Source: Cohnella candidum
GTDB lineage: Bacteria; Bacillota; Bacilli; Paenibacillales; Paenibacillaceae
Assembly (NCBI RefSeq): GCF_003713065.1
Contig: NZ_CP033433.1
Location: forward strand, 1,523,001 to 1,587,000
Direction: 5' to 3'
Length of the DNA: 64,000 nucleotides
Shown: one piece after another, positions 38,265-46,987 of the stretch
Position numbering within the stretch: the first letter of the stretch is position 1
Layout of the letters: each line of letters starts with the position of its first letter
The notes under the pieces: generated by a model
Database searches by the model: none
What the model saw: only the letters and a program-made list of their open reading frames with translations
What the model was told of the DNA's origin: nothing
Translations under genes and position numbers: made by a program

Positions 38265-38801
38265 ATGCTCATGATCAGACTTGAACCTTTCGAGCGATCC
38301 GACTTTGCGCAGCTGATGGCATGGATAGATTCACCGACATTCATGTTTCAATGGGGAGGTCAAACCTTCCGTTATCCATTAGATGAGCGGCAATTGGATC
38401 ATTATCTCTCAGACGCAAATACCGACGAGGCTCAAGCTTTCATCTATCGGGTGGTCCTTGAAGAAAGCGATGAGGTCATCGGGCATATTCATTTACAGTT
38501 GGATCGGCTCAATCAATCCGCCAGGATAGGCAAGGTTTTGGTTGGGAAAAAAAGCTTGAGGGGACAAGGCATCGGGCAAAGGATGATCCAACAGGTATTA
38601 ACCATCGCTTTCGATCAATTGAAATTGCACAAAGTGAGTCTGGGCGTGATCGATTTCAATCAGTCCGCGATTGCTTGTTACGAGAAGGCAGGGTTCGTCA
38701 AAGAAGGGCTTATTCGGGATAAACGAAAAATGGACGGCCGTTACTGGAATGTGTGGGAAATGGGGCTGTTGGAACAAGAATGGTTTGAACGGATGAAGTA
38801 G
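38265..38801 (+). CDS. GNAT family N-acetyltransferase
   Basis: A 178-residue acetyltransferase of the RimJ/RimL-like branch: LEPFERSDFAQLMAWID at the start, acetyl-CoA loop VLVGKKSLRGQGIGQRMIQQ, then IDFNQSAIACYEKAGFVKEG and WEMGLLEQEW. ATG at 38265 with a second ATG six bases later also possible. Last gene of the phzF operon, followed by a terminator. Substrate unknown. Confidence 0.88.
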   Translation: MLMIRLEPFERSDFAQLMAWIDSPTFMFQWGGQTFRYPLDERQLDHYLSDANTDEAQAFIYRVVLEESDEVIGHIHLQLDRLNQSARIGKVLVGKKSLRGQGIGQRMIQQVLTIAFDQLKLHKVSLGVIDFNQSAIACYEKAGFVKEGLIRDKRKMDGRYWNVWEMGLLEQEWFERMK

Positions 38802-38817
38802 CGTAAGGACGTAATTC

Positions 38818-38850
38818 AAAGCCTGCCGGTTTTCTACCGGCAGGCTTATT
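38818..38850 (+). terminator. Rho-independent terminator after GNAT gene
   Basis: AAAGCCTGCCGGT pairs with ACCGGCAGGCTT around a five-base loop. Confidence 0.8.
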
Positions 38851-38898
38851 CGCATATATTCGTAATAAGAAAACGATAAATGGGAGGGGAATATCGCG

Positions 38899-40308
38899 GT
38901 GGTTAAAGTTCGATTACGACCCATCGTCAGCAAGATCAACTTGCCCACGGTCATGAAAACGACGATCCTGCCGGGAGACTCCATGGAAAGCTTATTTATC
39001 ACAACCCAGGTAGGAGAGATTTTTTACATAAGAAATGGAGTGGTAAGGACATTTTTAGATATTCGCTCACAGGTCATCAAACTGGGTGCGGCCAGTGGGG
39101 GATATGATGAGCGGGGTTTGCTCGGATTGGCGTTTCATCCGGGATTCCATCGTAACGGTTTGTTTTATCTGCATTATTCGCAGGCGGGAACGCAAGGCCC
39201 GGGTGCGCTGACGTCACGTTTTAAGCCGGACGCTTGCGACCCGAGCACCTTAAACCTCAAGTGGACGAACCGGGAATCGCAATATGATCATATCGACACG
39301 GTTGAGGAATGGATCGTGCAGTCAAACGGCCAACCGCAGCAACGACGTACATTACTGAACATAAGAAGACCCTTTTTAAATCATAATGGGGTGAATAGCC
39401 TAAACTTTTCACCGGAAACGGGAAATCTCATTTTAACGACCGGTGACGGCGGTTCGGGCTATGATCCCTTTAATTTGAGCCAGGACGATATGGAAATCGC
39501 CGGCAAGATCATGGATATCGATGTAACGAGAATCCCAACTATCCAAAATCTGCCTGCGGTCACCCGTTTCCATGAACTCCCCGCACCGATTCAGGATTCG
39601 CTGACGGTAGTGGCCAAAGGAGTTCGCAACATACCGGGAATTTCCTATCAACGGGTTTCCAATCAGTATATCAAGTATGCGGGGAATGTCGGGCAGGACT
39701 TGGTAGAGTCGATATTTTCATTCGTATATTATAGACCGGTTCCGGTACGGCAGCTCGTTCAAGCTTACATGGCTAACGAAACATCGGATCAAAATGGAAG
39801 GATCAACTTCGGCTGGAGAGGATGGGAAGGCCATTTTCCTACTTCGACGATCCGAGACTGCGCGACAAATCCTGCTTTGGATGAGAAATCCGTTGCCTAC
39901 TACAATGAAAGCGTCAGGACATCGGCGATCCGTCTGCAGCCTTTAACTTGTTATTACCACCAAGATCAAAGACCCGACAAATTTGCAGGAACGGCGCTTA
40001 CAGGGGTTCAAGCCTATATGGGCCATGGAATCCCCGGATTAACGGGAAGCGTCGTATTTACGGATATTGCCCGGAAAGAAGAAGCACGGCCTCCCGTGAG
40101 AGGGGTATTAGCTTACACCAGAGTCAGAACGGATGGCCAACCGAATGACTTCCATGTGATTGAACCCGACTATGATTTCGGAGCCCAATCCGCGTATTTC
40201 GTCAGTCTGGGCACGAATCGGGACCAAACCCGGTTGTTCTTAGGAGCTTATGGCTCCATGAAAGTGGCCGATCCGAACCAAGGTACGGTTTTTGAAATTA
40301 TACCGTAA
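38899..40308 (+). CDS. PQQ-dependent sugar dehydrogenase-like beta-propeller protein
   Basis: A 469-residue protein of the GDSL-like soluble glucose dehydrogenase (GSDH/HHIP) family. It contains the diagnostic GLLGLAFHPGFHRNGLFYLHYS region, FLNHNGVNSLNFSPETGNL with the calcium-site DGGSGYDPF, and GRINFGWRGWEG. The N-terminus is charged (VKVRLRPIVSKI) and shows no signal peptide, although family members are normally exported. GTG start after GGGAGGGG. Whether it binds PQQ cannot be read from the sequence. The gene is alone. Confidence 0.75.
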   Translation: MVKVRLRPIVSKINLPTVMKTTILPGDSMESLFITTQVGEIFYIRNGVVRTFLDIRSQVIKLGAASGGYDERGLLGLAFHPGFHRNGLFYLHYSQAGTQGPGALTSRFKPDACDPSTLNLKWTNRESQYDHIDTVEEWIVQSNGQPQQRRTLLNIRRPFLNHNGVNSLNFSPETGNLILTTGDGGSGYDPFNLSQDDMEIAGKIMDIDVTRIPTIQNLPAVTRFHELPAPIQDSLTVVAKGVRNIPGISYQRVSNQYIKYAGNVGQDLVESIFSFVYYRPVPVRQLVQAYMANETSDQNGRINFGWRGWEGHFPTSTIRDCATNPALDEKSVAYYNESVRTSAIRLQPLTCYYHQDQRPDKFAGTALTGVQAYMGHGIPGLTGSVVFTDIARKEEARPPVRGVLAYTRVRTDGQPNDFHVIEPDYDFGAQSAYFVSLGTNRDQTRLFLGAYGSMKVADPNQGTVFEIIP

Positions 40309-40426
40309 TTCATAGCGCCAACAGTCTGCGGTTCCAGTATGCCTGAGCATGGTTTTCCATATGCAGGGAATAGTACGATCGCGAAAATGCCAACCTACAC
40401 GAAAAAGGATGGGAAGGAGCGGCAGG

Positions 40427-42037
40427 ATGACGACGATGACCGTTTCCGAAGCCATTCTCGAGCAGCTTCGTTTTTCGGGTGTCGAGCGAATCTATGGAGT
40501 CGTGGGCGATGCCATTTTCGGATTGCTGGACGCGATCGCCAAGCAAAGCTCGATCCGATGGATTTCGGTGAAACACGAGTCGGTTGCCGCGTTCATGGCT
40601 TCGGCAGATGCCAAATGCACGGGGAAACTGGCCGTATGCGCGGCGCAAATGGGACCCGGACTGACCAATCTGCTGAACGGATTGGGCGACGCCTATATGG
40701 ACGGTTATCCGGTTCTCGCCATTACCGGACAAGCCCCGGTAAGAAAGATCGGCACGGATTACAAGCAGTTGATCAACCAGCAGGAGCTCGCACAGGCTCT
40801 GACGGGATTCTCGCAGCTTGCCGTACATCCCGATGCGGTCATACCGGCCTTATCGGCGGCCATTACCACCTCGCTTACAGCAGGTACCGTATCGCACCTG
40901 TCCATACCGGCGGATCTTTTCACGTTGCAGACCCTAAGTAAACCCTGTGCCCCGATCCAAGTCTCAATGGGACAACCGGATCCGGCCATGCTCTCGCAAA
41001 CGCTGCAGACGATGCGTTCAGCGAAACGTCCGATGATTTTGGCGGGCCAGAAGGCGAAGCCGGCATCCGAAGAAATTAAACAATTAGCGATGGCATGGGG
41101 AAGCGGTGTCGTAAGCGCCTACGCCGCGACCGGAGTCATACCCGACGATTTCCCCTTGGCTCTGGGCGGACTTGGGGAAGGCGGGAATCCCTATGTCACC
41201 GGCCGGTTCAAAGAAGCGGATGTCGTACTTGCCATCGGCACCACATGGTGGCCGGAAGGTCAAACTCCGACGAATGCGCGCGTCATTCGGATTGCCGGCC
41301 ATGAGACGGAGCTGCGTATAGGGCCGCCGGCAGAAACCGGCATGGTCGGCGACGTCGCCGCGGTCGTTTCCCAGCTCGCCGAAGCGTTAAAGTCACATCC
41401 TGGCGATGCGGAATGGCGGGATCAAATTCAGCGGTGCAAACAGATTTGGGCGAATCAGAACGAAACGGAAGGGAGGGACACGGAGGTTCCGCTTCATCCT
41501 TCCAACATCGTCAGAATGATCGAGAAGCACGTGTCTCCGGACGCGATCATTGCTTTGGATGAGGGCGATTCAACCTTATGGTTCATGCGCAACTTCCGAG
41601 CCCAACATCAGCGGACTCTGTTCTCGGAACGGTGGAGGACGATGGGATTCGGTTTGCCTGCAGCCATGGCGGCGAAGTTGGTTGATCCGCAGCGGCAAGT
41701 CGTTTGTTTAACCGGGGACGGAGGACTGGGCATGGTGTTAGCCGATTTGCTGACCGCCGCCAGGTACGAGCTGCCCATCACCATGATCGTTTGCAACAAC
41801 GGCACCTTGCAAATGGAGCGAAACAAGATGGCGAAGAAGGGGCTCATTCGCGAAGGTACGGAAGTCGCTAACCCCGACTATGTAAAGCTCGCCGATGCAT
41901 GCGGTTGGAAGGGGTATCGCATCCAATCCGCGGCTGAGTTGGAAAATCTGCTGCATGCGTCCAAGGTGAGTACCCACCCCACTTTGATTGACGTTCCTAC
42001 GTCTTTAGCGGTTTATCCGGACTATCCGACGACATAG
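40427..42037 (+). CDS. Thiamine-diphosphate enzyme, pyruvate oxidase/PoxB-like
   Basis: A 536-residue ThDP enzyme with the three-domain layout. The Pyr domain has the activating glutamate (KHESVAAFM). The middle domain lies around 190-330. The PP domain carries the ThDP/Mg motif GDGGLGMVLADLLT... ending in CNN. It resembles pyruvate oxidase/dehydrogenase (quinone) such as PoxB and YdaP more than acetolactate synthase. ATG 40427 follows GGAGCGGCAGG. Likely decarboxylates pyruvate to acetate, but substrate choice in this superfamily is hard to read. Confidence 0.8.
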   Translation: MTTMTVSEAILEQLRFSGVERIYGVVGDAIFGLLDAIAKQSSIRWISVKHESVAAFMASADAKCTGKLAVCAAQMGPGLTNLLNGLGDAYMDGYPVLAITGQAPVRKIGTDYKQLINQQELAQALTGFSQLAVHPDAVIPALSAAITTSLTAGTVSHLSIPADLFTLQTLSKPCAPIQVSMGQPDPAMLSQTLQTMRSAKRPMILAGQKAKPASEEIKQLAMAWGSGVVSAYAATGVIPDDFPLALGGLGEGGNPYVTGRFKEADVVLAIGTTWWPEGQTPTNARVIRIAGHETELRIGPPAETGMVGDVAAVVSQLAEALKSHPGDAEWRDQIQRCKQIWANQNETEGRDTEVPLHPSNIVRMIEKHVSPDAIIALDEGDSTLWFMRNFRAQHQRTLFSERWRTMGFGLPAAMAAKLVDPQRQVVCLTGDGGLGMVLADLLTAARYELPITMIVCNNGTLQMERNKMAKKGLIREGTEVANPDYVKLADACGWKGYRIQSAAELENLLHASKVSTHPTLIDVPTSLAVYPDYPTT

Positions 42038-42053
42038 CAGGGAGAAAATCAAG

Positions 42054-42167
42054 ATGACCACACCAACACCATCCGCACACCCGCCGCTTTTTCCGCCTCA
42101 GCATCAAACCAAATATTCATTTATGGGTAAACGTCCTGTCCTTGGAGACGTCATTGTCATATGTTAG
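42054..42167 (+). CDS. 37-residue Pro-rich peptide gene
   Basis: An ATG 13 bp after the PoxB stop with GGGAG upstream opens a 37-codon frame. It has a Pro/Thr/His-rich beginning (TTPTPSAHPPLFPPQ) and a hydrophobic end (GDVIVIC). It may be translated from the same transcript. No family recognised, and it could be a chance frame. Confidence 0.3.
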   Translation: MTTPTPSAHPPLFPPQHQTKYSFMGKRPVLGDVIVIC

Positions 42168-42212
42168 GGATGTAATAATCAATATCACGATTTGCTCAAG
42201 GTGGTGAAGTTC

Positions 42213-42329
42213 ATGAGCGTCGGTGTAGGCGGCGGGTTTTCCTGCGCAGGTTTCGGCCGCGCAGCAGCATTCGTGCTGGTTCTGTTCATCCTGCTGGTGA
42301 TTATCCTCTCTGCAGGCTTCTTCATCTAA
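42213..42329 (+). CDS. YjcZ family sporulation micro-protein
   Basis: A 38-residue protein: a Gly-rich start (SVGVGGGFSCAGFGRAA) then one membrane span (FVLVLFILLVIILSAGFFI). This is the YjcZ/YtzI-like architecture found in many copies in spore formers. ATG preceded by AAGGTGG. A second copy with nearly the same span lies on the minus strand at 52394-52516. Confidence 0.75.
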   Translation: MSVGVGGGFSCAGFGRAAAFVLVLFILLVIILSAGFFI

Positions 42330-42352
42330 GTTGACACTTGAACCGCATAGCG

Positions 42353-42391
42353 AAAAAGAAGCTGCGACTTACGGGGTCGCCGCTTCTTTTT
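42353..42391 (+). terminator. Rho-independent terminator after yjcZ-like gene
   Basis: AAAAAGAAGC with GCGAC pairs with GTCGC and GCTTCTTTTT, with a single mismatch on each side. Confidence 0.75.
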
Positions 42392-42414
42392 CATACATAT
42401 GAGGAGGAGCCATC

Positions 42415-42909
42415 TTGAAAGCTGCGGCATTGAAGTCTCGTCCTCCATGGATGAAAATCAGCATTCTGAACTTCACGATGGGAGTCGGTTCCGCATTGGC
42501 TTGGGAGCTCGCCAAGCTTGCAGGCTCGGAACACCCGTTTCTCGCGCCCGTCTCCGTCATCTTGTGCACGAAGTCGGCCTTTGGGAAATCCGTCCGTTTT
42601 TCGTATTATCGTCTGCTTGGAACCCTGCTGGGTGTCGTCGTGACGTTCTGGGCCGCACGTTATATCCCCGTGAATGGCTGGTCGATCGGTTCCATGCTCA
42701 TCGTCGCCGGGTTTTTTTCGTTTATTTTCGGACGCAAGGAGGTCTTAGTTCGGGAAACGGCGCTTAGCGTGGCGTTAGTGCTGAGTCTGCAACAGAAATC
42801 CGAAGCTTACGCATTAGACCGTATCCGCGACACCTTCATCGGAGTAGCCGTGGCGTTGATCCTTCAATTGCTGGTAGACCGAATCATATCCCCCCATCAT
42901 CGCCAATAA
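42415..42909 (+). CDS. FUSC family membrane protein, half length
   Basis: A 164-residue protein with about five spans. The FUSC signature is seen: GSEHPFLAPVSVILCTKSAFGKSVRFSYYRLLGTLLGVVV. Only the membrane half exists, without the cytosolic C-terminal part of FusC-type aromatic acid exporters (compare the 362-residue protein at 49893-50981). TTG start after GGAGGAG. It lies 36 bp before a molybdenum hydroxylase operon, so it could move the substrate or product. That is inference. Confidence 0.75.
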   Translation: MKAAALKSRPPWMKISILNFTMGVGSALAWELAKLAGSEHPFLAPVSVILCTKSAFGKSVRFSYYRLLGTLLGVVVTFWAARYIPVNGWSIGSMLIVAGFFSFIFGRKEVLVRETALSVALVLSLQQKSEAYALDRIRDTFIGVAVALILQLLVDRIISPHHRQ

Positions 42910-42944
42910 GATAAGAGATTGATGCACAAAATGGGGTGTGAACG

Positions 42945-45281
42945 ATGATGGCGATTGGGCGAAGCGTACCCAAGAAGGAGTCGTTCGATAAAGTCACCGG
43001 TGCCGCCATGTACACAGCCGATGAAGTGGATGCACGCATCCTGCATGCCAGTCTCGCGATCAGTCCCTATGCGCATGCCCGCATTCTGAGAATAGACACG
43101 TCTCTAGCGGAGCAGATACCCGGAGTGAGGGCGATTCTGACCGGGAAAGCCAGTGACGTCTTGATCGGGGAAGAGATTCGGGACAGGCCGATTATCGCAA
43201 GAGATAAAGTTCGGTACTACGGCGAAGTCGTGGCCGTTGCCGTAGCGGATACCGAAGTCGCGGCGAGAAGGGCGGCGGATTTGCTGCGCGTGGAGTATGA
43301 ACCTTTGCCGGTCATCAACTCGCCCGTGGACGCCTTAAAGAAAGATGCCCCGATTCTGCATGAAAGATTGGGAGAGTATGAAAGCCTTGAAGGCGTCGAA
43401 CCGGTTCCCGGCACCAATATCGCGAGCGTCATTCGGCTGCGCAAAGGGAATGCCGACGACGGTTTGAAGAAGAGTGAAATCGTCGTGGAGAATACGGTAT
43501 TCTTTACGCCTTCCGACCATGTCGCGATGGAAACCCGCTGTGCCAGCGCGGAAATACGGCCGGACGGCCATATCCTCATCGAAACGTCCTCTCAAGTTCC
43601 TTTTACCGTAAAGAAATATATGGCGAAATATTTCGGGATCGATTCCGGGTGGATCGTCGTACATACCCCCTTGGTTGGCGGCGCGTATGGCGGCAAAACG
43701 GCGATTTTTTTGGAACCGATCGCCTATCTGGCTTCGAAAGCAGTAGGAGGCCGCAAAGTAAAAATCGTGCTGACCCGTGAAGAGGACATGGTGGCAGCCC
43801 CCGGCCGTATCGGGCTCCATGCGACTATTCGGCTTGGAAGCACCTCCAACGGGATGATGAAAGCCGCGCACATCCGATACTGGTTTGACGGCGGCGCCTA
43901 CGACGACAAATCCAGTGACGTGGCGAGAGCGGCGGTTGCCGATTGTTCGGGACCGTACGCGATCGAGCATCTGGAATGCGAATGCCTGACTTTGTACACC
44001 AATCACACTTTTGCCGCGGCTTTCAGAGGTTACGGACATGCTGAGCTTACATTTGCCATGGAGAGAACCGTTGACAAATTAGCCGAAAAGCTCCGAATAG
44101 ATCCATGGGAATTGCGAATGCGCAACGCCGCGGTTCCCGGAAATTTCGCGCCTACCCAAGATCTCTTGACTCCGAGTAATTTGGGAGATCTCAAGACTTG
44201 TTTAGCCCGATTGAAAACCTTGGCGGAATGGGACGATTGGCAGGTTCGGCAAGTGGACCGAAACCGTATTCAAGCCAAAGGTATCAGTTGCTTCTGGAAA
44301 AATTCATCGATGGACACGGATGCCACCTCCGGAGCGATAATCCTCTTCAATCCCGATGGAAGCCTTAACTTGGAAACGGGAGTCGTAGAGATCGGTACCG
44401 GCACCAAGACCGTGCTGGCACAGATTGCGGCGGAAAGAATGAGAATGAGCGTGGACCGAATTCACGTCAAACTCAAGGTGGACACGCGGATCACGCCGGA
44501 GCATTGGAAAACGGTTGCCAGCAGGGGAACCTTTTTGGCCGGCCGCGCCGTCTTAAAGGCAGCCGACGATGCGATCCGGCAGCTGCTCGACATCGCGGCT
44601 TGCGTGCTTCGCGCGGATCCCGAGGACCTGGTGCTGGAAAATGAAAAAGTCTATGTACGGGCCGACCCTCACGTGAACATCGACGTAAAGGACATCTGTT
44701 ACGGATACCGTTATCCCAACGGCAATGCGATCGGCGGGCAGATTATCGGCCGGGGAAATTATATTCAGCGGCGAATGAATTTGCTAAATCCCGAGACGGG
44801 AAAAGGAACGCCGGGTCCGGAATGGAATGTCGGCGCGCAAGCGGTCGTGATTGAAATGGATATCCGTGATTGCTCTTATCGTCTCGTCAAAGCGATTTCG
44901 GTCATTGATGCCGGAAAGGTGCTGAATCCGGGCGGGGCGTTCGGCCAGGTGATGGGAGCGATGGCCATGGGGTTAAGCTTTGCCAATCGCGAGGGGTTCG
45001 ATTATAACGACAAGGGAATGGTGCTCAACCCTACGCTGAGGGATTACACGGTGCTTCGCTACGACGAAGAGCCGGTCTATGTGGTCGATTTCATCGAAAC
45101 TCCTTGCCTGGATACGCCGTTCGGAGCCCGAGCGCTAGGGGAGCACGGGTTAATCGGCATGCCTGCGGCGCTGGCGGATGCATTGTCCAGGGCTGCAAGC
45201 GTCAGGTTAAACACGCTTCCTCTCTATCCGGAAACGGTATGGAGAGCACGAATGGGGCGTTTTGCCGATGATTCCGTATGA
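42945..45281 (+). CDS. Xanthine dehydrogenase family, molybdopterin-binding subunit
   Basis: A 778-residue molybdenum hydroxylase large subunit. The aldehyde-oxidase N-terminal domain (a/b hammerhead) is residues 15-125 (FDKVTGAAMYTADE). The Mo-pterin domains contain PLVGGAYGGKTAIFLEP, AFRGYGHAELTFAMER and VEIGTGTKTVLAQI. The catalytic glutamate lies in GARALGEHGLIGMPAAL. It would hydroxylate a heteroaromatic compound or aldehyde with electrons passed to the FeS and FAD subunits that follow. The FAD gene start overlaps its stop. Substrate unknown. Confidence 0.9.
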   Translation: MMAIGRSVPKKESFDKVTGAAMYTADEVDARILHASLAISPYAHARILRIDTSLAEQIPGVRAILTGKASDVLIGEEIRDRPIIARDKVRYYGEVVAVAVADTEVAARRAADLLRVEYEPLPVINSPVDALKKDAPILHERLGEYESLEGVEPVPGTNIASVIRLRKGNADDGLKKSEIVVENTVFFTPSDHVAMETRCASAEIRPDGHILIETSSQVPFTVKKYMAKYFGIDSGWIVVHTPLVGGAYGGKTAIFLEPIAYLASKAVGGRKVKIVLTREEDMVAAPGRIGLHATIRLGSTSNGMMKAAHIRYWFDGGAYDDKSSDVARAAVADCSGPYAIEHLECECLTLYTNHTFAAAFRGYGHAELTFAMERTVDKLAEKLRIDPWELRMRNAAVPGNFAPTQDLLTPSNLGDLKTCLARLKTLAEWDDWQVRQVDRNRIQAKGISCFWKNSSMDTDATSGAIILFNPDGSLNLETGVVEIGTGTKTVLAQIAAERMRMSVDRIHVKLKVDTRITPEHWKTVASRGTFLAGRAVLKAADDAIRQLLDIAACVLRADPEDLVLENEKVYVRADPHVNIDVKDICYGYRYPNGNAIGGQIIGRGNYIQRRMNLLNPETGKGTPGPEWNVGAQAVVIEMDIRDCSYRLVKAISVIDAGKVLNPGGAFGQVMGAMAMGLSFANREGFDYNDKGMVLNPTLRDYTVLRYDEEPVYVVDFIETPCLDTPFGARALGEHGLIGMPAALADALSRAASVRLNTLPLYPETVWRARMGRFADDSV

Positions 45282-46098
45282 TTTCGATTATTACAAGCCA
45301 GCTTCCATTCAAGAAGCGGTCGACCTTTTTCAAAGATTGGGTGCGCAAGGAAAGCGGCCTATGTATTTATCGGGAGGAACGGAGATCATTACGCTTGGAA
45401 GAAGGAATTTCGTATACACGGAAGCCGTAATCGATCTGAAACAAATCCCGCAATGCCGAAGCATGGCCGTGAAGGAGCAGAGACTCGTTCTCGGTTCCGC
45501 TCTCACTCTCTCCGAGCTTCATGATGCCAAAGTGTTTCCGTTGCTGGGAGAAACGGGGGCCGGCGTTGCCGATCGAACATCCCGAAACTTGATCACGCTC
45601 GGGGGAAATCTATGCAGCCGGTTCATCTACAGGGAGGCGGTTCTTCCTCTGCTGCTTACGGACAGTGAACTGATGATCGCCGGACCGGCAGGCATTCGCC
45701 AGCTCCCGATCGGTCAAATTTTCAAAGGAACGCTTCAATTGGGCAGAGGAGAGTTTCTTGTACAATCCATGACAAATACGCCATATTTGAAGATGCCCTA
45801 TTTGACCCTTAAGAAAAGAAAGGCAGCGGCCATCGATTATCCGGTTGTGACTCTTGCAGCTCTGAAAACAAACTCGGGAAACCGGTTTGCTTTTAGCGGC
45901 CTATGTGAATTTCCTTTCCGCTCGGTTGCGATTGAAGGCGTTCTGAACGATGGCAATTTACCGGTGGAGGAAAGGATCCGGCTGGCGGCAGCTCAGCTGC
46001 CCGCTCCCATTCTCAGCGATATCAAAGCATCGGCGCCATACCGCGAATTCGTTTGGAAAACGGCGTTGACCGATATGATATCGATCCTCGGCAGTTAG
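45268..46098 (+). CDS. Xanthine dehydrogenase family, FAD-binding subunit
   Basis: A 276-residue CutM/CoxM-type flavoprotein: FDYYKPASIQEAVDLFQ at the start, then the FAD-binding motifs LSGGTEIITLGRR and TLGGNLCSRF. The C-terminal CO-dehydrogenase flavoprotein domain ends with LTDMISILGS. ATG 45268 chosen; it overlaps the end of the large subunit gene. It transfers electrons from the FeS clusters to an acceptor. Confidence 0.88.
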   Translation: MIPYDFDYYKPASIQEAVDLFQRLGAQGKRPMYLSGGTEIITLGRRNFVYTEAVIDLKQIPQCRSMAVKEQRLVLGSALTLSELHDAKVFPLLGETGAGVADRTSRNLITLGGNLCSRFIYREAVLPLLLTDSELMIAGPAGIRQLPIGQIFKGTLQLGRGEFLVQSMTNTPYLKMPYLTLKKRKAAAIDYPVVTLAALKTNSGNRFAFSGLCEFPFRSVAIEGVLNDGNLPVEERIRLAAAQLPAPILSDIKASAPYREFVWKTALTDMISILGS

Positions 46099-46121
46099 AG
46101 AGAAGGGAGGTAGTGATCCCT

Positions 46122-46574
46122 TTGAGAGTCGAGTTCCTTGTGAACGGCGAGAAACGTTCGGCGGAAATTCGGCAGGCGGATCTTCTTCTTGACGTGTTAA
46201 GGGAATCGTTCGGTTTAACCGGAGCCAAGCCCGGCTGCAGGAATGGAGATTGCGGAACCTGCACGGTTATCGTGAACGGGCAGCCGATAAAGTCTTGCTT
46301 GATGCTGGCTGTTGAAGCGTCCGGAAAACCGGTCGTCACGATTGAAGGGCTCCAAGGGTCCGACGTTCAGAAAGCGTTTGTCGAGCATTTTGCGTTTCAA
46401 TGCGGCTATTGTACGCCCGGTTTCATTATGAATATCCATGCGCTAAAAAGCACTCATCCTCAGGCAGACGAAGCGACGATCCGCGACTGGCTCCAGTCCA
46501 ACATATGCCGTTGCACGGGATATGAAGAGATTCGGCAGGCCGTCGCATCCGTTCTCAATAAAACGAACGCATAA
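46122..46574 (+). CDS. Xanthine dehydrogenase family, [2Fe-2S] subunit
   Basis: A 150-residue small subunit with both cluster sites: the plant-ferredoxin type CRNGDCGTC followed by C in KSCLM, and the four-helix type CGYC and CRC (NICRCTGYEEI). TTG 46122 follows AGGGAGG at about 11 bp; a GTG at 46113 is too close to that site. It completes the large-FAD-FeS operon and links the Mo centre to the flavin. Confidence 0.88.
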   Translation: MRVEFLVNGEKRSAEIRQADLLLDVLRESFGLTGAKPGCRNGDCGTCTVIVNGQPIKSCLMLAVEASGKPVVTIEGLQGSDVQKAFVEHFAFQCGYCTPGFIMNIHALKSTHPQADEATIRDWLQSNICRCTGYEEIRQAVASVLNKTNA

Positions 46575-46626
46575 CGATTTCCCTATAAGGAAATAGAAAA
46601 AGTCGATTAGCCCCAGCGTCTTTCCC

Positions 46627-46951
46627 ATGTTATTTTTTGATTATAAATCCTTACAAGCGCAAGTGAACCAGCGAACATTGGCGGCGAATTACGAAGCTTA
46701 CGCGCTGGAAGAGCGGCAATTGTCTTTCCTGAACGGCCGGGAGGAACCGGTGGACGTGCTCGTGCTGGCGCACGATTGGTGCGGGGATGTCGTCGCGAAT
46801 CTTCCGCTGTTCGGCAAGATCGCGGATCGCACGGATAAGCTGCGTTTACATATCCAGAACCGCGATCCGGATAATCAGGATATTGCGTAAGCGAGCTTGG
46901 CGAATCGGAGACGCCATCCTGCGGGAAATTCAGTCCATCGTTAGCCGATAA
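46627..46951 (+). pseudogene. Thioredoxin-like protein, internally deleted and frameshifted
   Basis: The open frame 46627-46890 codes the N-terminal part of a thioredoxin-family protein. It includes VLAHDWCGDVVANLPLFGKI and ends at IQNRDPDNQDIA, just where related proteins continue with the beta-strands of the fold. In another frame, 46889-46951 reads like the family C-terminus: WRIGDAILREIQSIVSR. Around 90 codons between are missing. It follows the hydroxylase operon by 52 bp with no good ribosome binding site. Likely inactive. Confidence 0.6.
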
Positions 46952-46987
46952 ATCTCTTGCTGAAGCGTTGGGAAGGATATTCTAACA

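Noticed and set aside
38899..40308. Extending the PQQ-like protein upstream to find a signal peptide
   Set aside because: The GTG at 38899 has a strong ribosome binding site and the region just upstream contains the previous terminator, so no extended frame is supported.
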